Shown here: one piece after another, positions 58,547 through 64,000 of the stretch
Layout: every line of letters begins with the position of its first letter
How positions within the stretch are numbered: the first letter of the stretch is position 1
Position numbers and translations under genes: made by a program
Source: Onishia niordana
GTDB taxonomy: Bacteria; Pseudomonadota; Gammaproteobacteria; Pseudomonadales; Halomonadaceae
Length of the DNA: 64,000 nt
Direction: 5' to 3'
Assembly: GCF_004798965.1 (NCBI RefSeq)
Contig: NZ_SDSD01000001.1
Location: forward strand, 806,001 to 870,000
The notes under the pieces: generated by a model
Database searches by the model: none
Told to the model about the DNA's origin: nothing
The model's input: only the letters and a program-made list of their open reading frames with translations

Positions 58547-60469
58547 TTACTGGGACTTACGAACCCGCAGGTACCATTCCGACAGCAGGCGCACCTGTTT
58601 CTCGGTGTAGCCACGATCGACCATCCGCGCGACGAAGTCCTCGTGCTTCTTCTGGTCCGACTGGGAGGCCTTGGCGTTGAAGGAGATCACCGGTAGCAAT
58701 TCCTCGGTGTTGGCAAACATCTTCTTCTCGATCACGCCCCGCAGCTTTTCGTAAGACCCCCAACCGGGGTTCATGCCGTTATTCTGGGCCCGAGCCCGCA
58801 GCACGAAATTGACCACCTCGTGACGGAAATCCTTGGGATTGGAGATACCCGCCGGTTTCTCGATCTTCTCGAGTTCCTCGTTGAGTGACTGGCGATTGAA
58901 GAGCTCACCGGTCTCCGGGTCACGATATTCCTGATCCTGAATCCAGAAATCCGCATAAGTTACGTAGCGATCGAAGATGTTCTGGCCATACTCGGAGTAG
59001 GACTCCAGGTAAGCGGTCTGAATCTCCTTGCCGATAAAGTCGACGTAACGCGGCGCCAGGAACTCCTTGATGAAGCGCAGGTAGCGCTCGAAGACTTCTT
59101 TGGGTAACTGCTCCTGCTCAAGGCGCTGCTCCAGTACATAAAGCAGATGCACCGGGTTGGCGGCGATCTCATGGGTGTCGAAGTTAAATACCTTGGATAG
59201 AATCTTGAAGGCGAAGCGAGTCGACAGCCCGGTCATGCCTTCATCAACACCGGCACTATCCCGATATTCCTGAATCGACTTGGCCTTGGGGTCGGTGTCC
59301 TTGAGGTTGCGGCCGTCATAAACCCGCATCTTCGAGTAGATGCTCGAGTTTTCGGGCTCCTTGAGCCGTGAAAGCACCGTGAATTGGGCCAGCATGCGCA
59401 GCGTATCCGGTGCACAGGGTGCCTTGGAAAGCGACGAGTGCTCCATCAGCTTCTGATAGATCTTGACCTCTTCGGTCACCCGCAGGCAGTAAGGCACCTT
59501 GACCATGTAGACACGGTCGAGGAAGGCCTCATTGTTGCGGTTGTTGCGAAAGGTCTGCCATTCACTTTCGTTGGAGTGCGCCAGCACGACGCCCTCAAAG
59601 GGAATGGCGCCCATCCCCTCGGTAGGGTTGTAGTTACCCTCCTGGGTCGCCGTCAGCAACGGATGCAGCACCTTGATCGGTGCCTTGAACATCTCGACGA
59701 ACTCCATCAGGCCTTGATTGGCCTTACACAGCCCCCCTGAAAAACTGTAGGCGTCCGGGTCGTCCTGGGAGTAGAGCTCGAGCTGGCGAATATCGACCTT
59801 ACCCACCAGCGAGGAAATATCCTGATTGTTTTCATCGCCGGGCTCGGTCTTGGAGATACCGATCTGATTAAGCCGTGACGGGTAGAGGCGCACCACCCGG
59901 AACTGTGAAATATCGCCGCCGTACTCCTTGAGACGCTTGGCGGCCCAGGGCGACATCACACTCTTCAGGCAGCGTTTGGGAATTCCATATTCGGTCTCGA
60001 GAAGCTCGCCATCTTCTTCCGGCGAGAAAAGCCCAAGCGGTGACTCGAATACCGGCGAGCCCTTGATGGCGTAGAAAGGAACACGCTCCATCAAGAGCTT
60101 GAGGCGCTCGGCCAAGGACGACTTGCCGCCCCCGACCGGGCCCAGCAGATAGAGGATCTGCTTGCGCTCCTCAAGGCCCTGAGCAGCATGCCGAAAGTAG
60201 GCGACGATCTGCTCGATGGCCTCTTCCATGCCATAGAATTCAGAAAACGCCGGGTAGCGGCGAATCACCTTGTTGGAAAAGATACGGGACAGCCGGGAAT
60301 CCTTGGCAGTATCAATCACCTCGGGCTCCCCGATCGCCACCAGCATGCGCTCGGAGGCCGAGGCGTAGGCAGTTGGATCGCTACGACAAAGCTCCAGGTA
60401 CTCTTTAAGACTGAGTTCTTCCTGCTGAACGCGTTCGTAGCGATTCTGGACATGATCGAAGATGCTCAT
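58547..60469 (-). CDS. prkA: PrkA family serine protein kinase (YeaG)
   Basis: This 640-residue protein joins an N-terminal AAA+ domain (Walker A LLGPVGGGKSS, 108-118) to a C-terminal kinase-like domain. Family blocks are YAIKGSPVFESPLGLF, GEYG-type SPWAAKRLKEYGGDISQF and the long C-terminal helix LVGKVDIRQLELYSQDDP. In E. coli YeaG-YeaH respond to nitrogen starvation and stationary phase. AAGGAGG precedes the ATG at 60469. I found no sigma-54 box in the 268-bp region upstream. Confidence 0.94.
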   Translation of the reverse strand: MSIFDHVQNRYERVQQEELSLKEYLELCRSDPTAYASASERMLVAIGEPEVIDTAKDSRLSRIFSNKVIRRYPAFSEFYGMEEAIEQIVAYFRHAAQGLEERKQILYLLGPVGGGKSSLAERLKLLMERVPFYAIKGSPVFESPLGLFSPEEDGELLETEYGIPKRCLKSVMSPWAAKRLKEYGGDISQFRVVRLYPSRLNQIGISKTEPGDENNQDISSLVGKVDIRQLELYSQDDPDAYSFSGGLCKANQGLMEFVEMFKAPIKVLHPLLTATQEGNYNPTEGMGAIPFEGVVLAHSNESEWQTFRNNRNNEAFLDRVYMVKVPYCLRVTEEVKIYQKLMEHSSLSKAPCAPDTLRMLAQFTVLSRLKEPENSSIYSKMRVYDGRNLKDTDPKAKSIQEYRDSAGVDEGMTGLSTRFAFKILSKVFNFDTHEIAANPVHLLYVLEQRLEQEQLPKEVFERYLRFIKEFLAPRYVDFIGKEIQTAYLESYSEYGQNIFDRYVTYADFWIQDQEYRDPETGELFNRQSLNEELEKIEKPAGISNPKDFRHEVVNFVLRARAQNNGMNPGWGSYEKLRGVIEKKMFANTEELLPVISFNAKASQSDQKKHEDFVARMVDRGYTEKQVRLLSEWYLRVRKSQ

Positions 60470-60671
60470 CGAAGCCTCCTTAAGCACGATTCCTCGACGA
60501 TGACGGGAACTGTCAGTTCGAGGAGGGCACACCTATCAGCGTAGACAGATTCGGTTGCCAGGGACTTACTGCTCACTTCAACGCAACGATCATCTGACAC
60601 TACTGACTCATAAGAGCGCAGAAGCGGGACCAAGGTTCGTTGAAAATCGATGAGATTTTGAACGCTAGGCG

Positions 60672-60703
60672 AAAAAACACCGGCCGCCGAGCCATGGCGG
60701 CCG
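60672..60703 (-). terminator. Terminator of ltaE
   Basis: On the minus strand CGGCCGCC (60696-60703), a 7-base loop and GGCGGCCG (60681-60688) are followed by GTG and six T. It lies about 35 bases after the ltaE stop. Confidence 0.85.
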
Positions 60704-60737
60704 ACACAGAGATGACCAGGTGGGTAGGAAATGCGGC

Positions 60738-61787
60738 TCAGGCGTGGCTCAGCGCCTCACGGATATCGCCGAGCAGCGCATCGAGCAGCTCGGTGCTGGT
60801 ATTCCAGGAACACACGAAGCGCGCACCGCCCGCTCCGATAAAGGTGTAGAAGGTCCAGCCACGCGCCTTGAGATGAGCGATGGCGGCCGGCGGCAAGCTA
60901 ACGAAGACGCTGTTGGCCTGAGTCGGGAACATGGCATGGACCCCCGGAAGCCCTAACAAGCCATCGGCCAGATAGCGGGCCATAGCGTTCGCGTGCTCCG
61001 CATTCGTTCGCCAGGCGCCACTTTCCAGAAGTCCGAGCCAGGGTGCCGCAATAAAGCGCATCTTGGAGGCCAGCTGGCCGGCCTGCTTGCAACGATAGGC
61101 AAAGTCCTCGGACAGATCCCGGTTGAAGAACAGGATCGCCTCGCCCATCGCCATGCCGTTCTTGGTACCCGAGAAGCACAGCGCATCGACCCCCACCTGC
61201 CAGGTCAACTCGGCGGGCGATACATTGAGCGCCGCACAGGCATTGGCGAAACGCGCGCCATCCATATGCAGGCGCAGGTCATGCTTGTCGGCCATGGCAC
61301 GAATCGCCCGCAGCTCATCGAGGCTGTAGAGGGTGCCCACCTCGGTGGCCTGGGTCAGCGAGATCACCCGAGGTTTGGGGTAGTGGATATCGCTGCGCTT
61401 GGTGACCAGTGCCTCGATGCCCTCGGGCGTCAACTTGCCGTTCTCGCCCGGCGACGTCAGTAGCTTGGCACCGTTGGAGAAGAATTCCGGTCCGCCGCAT
61501 TCATCGGTCTCGATATGGGCGAGTTCGTGACAGATCACGCTGTGGTAGCTGCGCCCCATGGCCGCCAGCGTCAACGAATTGGCGGCGGTTCCATTGAAAA
61601 CGAAGAAGGCGTCACAGTCGTAATCGAAGAGTTCGCGGAAGCTATCGGCCGCCCGCTCGGTCCAGCTGTCGTTACCATAAGCGAGATCATCGCTTCGATT
61701 GGCTTCGAGCAGGTATTCCATGGCCTCTGGACAGATCCCGGAGGTATTGTCACTGGCCAGATAGCGCGGAGTGCAGTCGGATTCCAT
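60738..61787 (-). CDS. ltaE: Low-specificity L-threonine aldolase
   Basis: This PLP enzyme cleaves L-threonine or L-allo-threonine to glycine and acetaldehyde. The 349-residue protein has DNTSGICPEAMEYL, FNGTAANSLTLAAM, the PLP-contacting LHMDGARFANA and the Schiff-base lysine K209 in CFSGTKNGM. AAGGA lies 8 bases before the ATG. It is monocistronic. A beta-hydroxyaspartate-type aldolase of the same fold is a less likely alternative. Confidence 0.92.
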   Translation of the reverse strand: MESDCTPRYLASDNTSGICPEAMEYLLEANRSDDLAYGNDSWTERAADSFRELFDYDCDAFFVFNGTAANSLTLAAMGRSYHSVICHELAHIETDECGGPEFFSNGAKLLTSPGENGKLTPEGIEALVTKRSDIHYPKPRVISLTQATEVGTLYSLDELRAIRAMADKHDLRLHMDGARFANACAALNVSPAELTWQVGVDALCFSGTKNGMAMGEAILFFNRDLSEDFAYRCKQAGQLASKMRFIAAPWLGLLESGAWRTNAEHANAMARYLADGLLGLPGVHAMFPTQANSVFVSLPPAAIAHLKARGWTFYTFIGAGGARFVCSWNTSTELLDALLGDIREALSHA

Positions 61788-61939
61788 CTGAGGTGTCCTT
61801 ACACACAGGGTTCACGATGGCGCATTGCGAAGGGGTACATCGCAATGCCCTGGCAATCGGCGTGGATGACACGCCGACACCAGTCTACCACTGGAAGAGA
61901 GACCGAACCTGCCGAGCATTACACGCGCATCATGGGACG

Positions 61940-63982
61940 CTAGAGACGTGCCGCTAGCCGGGTTCCCTGATCAATGGCCCGTTTGGCATCGAGCTCCGCC
62001 GCCTTGTCAGCACCACCAATCAGGTGCACCGCGACGCCGGCGGCCTCAAGCGGCGCTAAAAGCTCACGCACCGGCTCCTGGCCGGCACAGATCACGATGC
62101 TGTCGACCTCGAGCAAGCGAGGCTCATCTGCCACCTTCAGATGCAGCCCACTATCATCGATGGCCAGGTACTCGCAGCCGACCAGGGTCTCGACGCCACG
62201 GTGACGCAGCGAGGCGCGATGCACCCAGCCAGACGTGGTCCCGAGCCCCTTGCCGGGCTTGCTGGTCTTGCGCTGCAGAAGTGTGACATGTCGGGCCGCC
62301 TGCGGGCGCTCGGGGGTGGCGAGCCCAACCCCATCACGAGCATTGAGATCCACCCCCCACTCGCGACACCAGGCGTCCAATGCCTGCCCCTGTCCCGACG
62401 CATCATCCTGCGAGGTATCACTCTCCAGGGGATGCGTCAGCAGCTCCGCCACATCGAAACCGATGCCACCGGCACCGATGATCGCCACACGCGTCCCGAC
62501 CCGCTCGGGGTGCTGGATCGCCTCGGGATAACTCAGCACACTGGGATGCTCGCTACCAGGCAAATCGAGCTGGCGCGGTCGCACACCGCTGGCCAGCACC
62601 ACGGCCGAGAACCCGGCAAGCGTTTCAAGGCTCGCCTGCGTATTGAGGCGGACCTCGACGCCGTATTTGTCGAGCATCACCCTGAAGTAACGCAGCGTCT
62701 CATCGAACTCCTCCTTGCCGGGAATTCGCCGCGCATGATTGAACTGCCCCCCTATCTCACCGGCACTCTCGAAGAGCACCACTCGATGCCCCCGGCGAGC
62801 GGCAGTGACCGCCGCCGCCAGGCCAGCCGGACCAGCGCCGACCACGGCGATATCCTGCGGTGTGTCGGCTGGCGTGATCGATAACTCGGTCTCGTGGCAG
62901 GCTAGCGGATTGACCAGACAGGAAGTTAACTTGCCCTGGAAGGTATGGTCGAGACAGGCCTGATTACAGGCGATACAGGTATTGATCTCGTCGCTGCGCC
63001 CTGCATGGGCCTTGGCGACCCAGTCAGGGTCCGCAAGGAAAGGCCTCGCCATTGACACCAGGTCGGCATGCCCCTCGGCCAGCACTCGCTCGGCGACTGC
63101 CGGCATGTTGATGCGATTGGTGGTAATCAAGGGCACCGACAGTTCGGCTTTCATGCGCCGCGTCACCTCGGTAAAGGCGGCCCTGGGTACGCTGGTGACG
63201 ATGGTCGGCACCCGCGCCTCGTGCCAACCGATTCCGGTATTGATGAGATCCACGCCGGCGGCTTCGAGCGCGTGACCGAGCTTGACCACCTCCTGCCAGC
63301 TACTGCCCTCCTCGACGAGATCGAGCATCGAGAGCCGGAAGATGATCAGGAAGTCCTGGCCCAGCGCAGCACGGATGCGCTTTACGATTTCCACCGCAAA
63401 GCGCATGCGGGCATCGAAATCGCCGCCCCAGTCATCCGTACGCTGATTGGTGCGCCGGCACAGGAACTGGTTGATCAGGTAGCCCTCGGAGCCCATCACC
63501 TCGACCCCATCGTAGCCCGCATCAGCCGCCAGGCGCGCACAACGCACATAGTCCTCGATCTGCTGCTCGACCTCATCATGCTCGAGCGCCCTGGGGCTGA
63601 AGCCATTGATCGGCGCACGAATCGACGAAGGCGCCACCAGCTCGGGCGAATAGGCGTAGCGTCCCGCATGCAGGATTTGCAGACAGATACGACCGCCCTC
63701 CTCGTGCACCGCCTCGGTCACAGGACGGTGAAGGAGCGCTTCATGCGCCTCGGTCAACTTGGCAGCGCCCTGAAATACCGCACCTTCAGGGTTAGGAGCA
63801 ATCCCGCCGGTGACGATCAGCCCCACCCCGGCGCGGGCACGCTCACGGTAGAAAGCCGCCAGCCGGGCGAAGCCATCAGGCGCCTCCTCCAAGTTGGTGT
63901 GCATTGAGCCCATCAGTACACGGTTGGGCAGGGTGATGGTGCCCAGCTTGAGCGGCTGGAAAAGATGCGGGTAGGTCGTCAC
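61940..63982 (-). CDS. fadH: 2,4-dienoyl-CoA reductase (NADPH), FadH
   Basis: FadH removes double bonds during beta-oxidation of unsaturated fatty acids. The 680-residue protein matches E. coli FadH throughout. An N-terminal FMN-binding TIM barrel has PNRVLMGSMHTNLEEAPDGF, HAGRYAYSPELVAPS and EGYLINQFLCRRTNQR. The 4Fe-4S cysteines are in NTCIACNQACLDHTF and TSCLVNP. The FAD/NADPH domains have AVVGAGPAGLAAAVTAARRG and IIGAGGIGFDVAELL. The GTG at 63982 has GAGGA 6 bases upstream; a GTG 15 bases further up is possible. Its promoter lies beyond the window. Confidence 0.94.
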   Translation of the reverse strand: MTTYPHLFQPLKLGTITLPNRVLMGSMHTNLEEAPDGFARLAAFYRERARAGVGLIVTGGIAPNPEGAVFQGAAKLTEAHEALLHRPVTEAVHEEGGRICLQILHAGRYAYSPELVAPSSIRAPINGFSPRALEHDEVEQQIEDYVRCARLAADAGYDGVEVMGSEGYLINQFLCRRTNQRTDDWGGDFDARMRFAVEIVKRIRAALGQDFLIIFRLSMLDLVEEGSSWQEVVKLGHALEAAGVDLINTGIGWHEARVPTIVTSVPRAAFTEVTRRMKAELSVPLITTNRINMPAVAERVLAEGHADLVSMARPFLADPDWVAKAHAGRSDEINTCIACNQACLDHTFQGKLTSCLVNPLACHETELSITPADTPQDIAVVGAGPAGLAAAVTAARRGHRVVLFESAGEIGGQFNHARRIPGKEEFDETLRYFRVMLDKYGVEVRLNTQASLETLAGFSAVVLASGVRPRQLDLPGSEHPSVLSYPEAIQHPERVGTRVAIIGAGGIGFDVAELLTHPLESDTSQDDASGQGQALDAWCREWGVDLNARDGVGLATPERPQAARHVTLLQRKTSKPGKGLGTTSGWVHRASLRHRGVETLVGCEYLAIDDSGLHLKVADEPRLLEVDSIVICAGQEPVRELLAPLEAAGVAVHLIGGADKAAELDAKRAIDQGTRLAARL

Positions 63983-64000
63983 GGCGAGTCCTCGCACAGT

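Noticed and set aside
60470..60737. Sigma-54 promoter upstream of prkA
   Set aside because: No GG/GC box pair at the required spacing was found by eye.

Overview
The window looks like a 64 kb chromosomal segment of a moderately halophilic gammaproteobacterium, most likely Halomonas or a close relative in the Halomonadaceae. The reasons are high GC content, acidic proteins, Pseudomonas-like gene order around lptD, aerobic ubiquinone synthesis (coq7), a PHA-synthesis repressor (phaR), a high-potential iron-sulfur protein, and two complete Mrp-type Na+/H+ antiporter operons. I see no insertion sequence, prophage, CRISPR array, rRNA operon or integron. The content is core and lifestyle genes.

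Positions 1-25 kb: the macromolecular-synthesis cluster rpsU-dnaG-rpoD (minus strand, rpoD cut by the window edge) faces tsaD. plsY, folB-folK and cca follow. A long minus-strand operon lptD-surA-pdxA-rsmA-apaG-apaH-glpE-cca is held together by 4-bp ATGA overlaps and combines outer-membrane biogenesis, B6 synthesis, rRNA methylation and Ap4A hydrolysis. Divergent from lptD are amgK-murU (cell-wall sugar recycling). An OsmC-family gene, speD, coq7, hinT, prkB with a thioesterase, purD, phaR, rsmE and an MltB-type lytic transglycosylase follow.

Positions 25-43 kb, environmental adaptation: a three-gene light/DNA-repair operon (DUF2256, CRY-DASH-type photolyase, DUF3429 membrane protein) has an 11-bp direct-repeat operator candidate. 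It is followed by two head-to-head Mrp antiporter operons of different architecture: seven genes with separate MrpA and MrpB on the minus strand, and six genes with a fused MrpAB on the plus strand. Beyond them lie hemH and, divergent from it, a second photolyase of the iron-sulfur (6-4) type with a DCC-family protein.

Positions 43-64 kb: two small genes of unknown function, dnaB, a LamB-like porin with a pair of LacI-type operator candidates, the rpsF-rpsR-DUF2232-rplI operon, rlmB and rnr, three tandem tRNA-Leu(CAG) genes, a DNA/RNA non-specific nuclease, a Tat-exported HiPIP, the prkA-yeaH-spoVR stress operon, ltaE and fadH.

The least ordinary items are the paired Mrp operons, the photolyase operon with its operator candidate and a 50-residue leading gene, a 145-bp imperfect inverted repeat at 25.1-25.3 kb, the paired operators at the porin gene, and several long hairpins and repeats outside genes. 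I do not see a clearly new multi-gene system. The most promising unexplored material is small genes and non-coding elements. All promoter, operator and terminator calls come from reading the sequence by eye.
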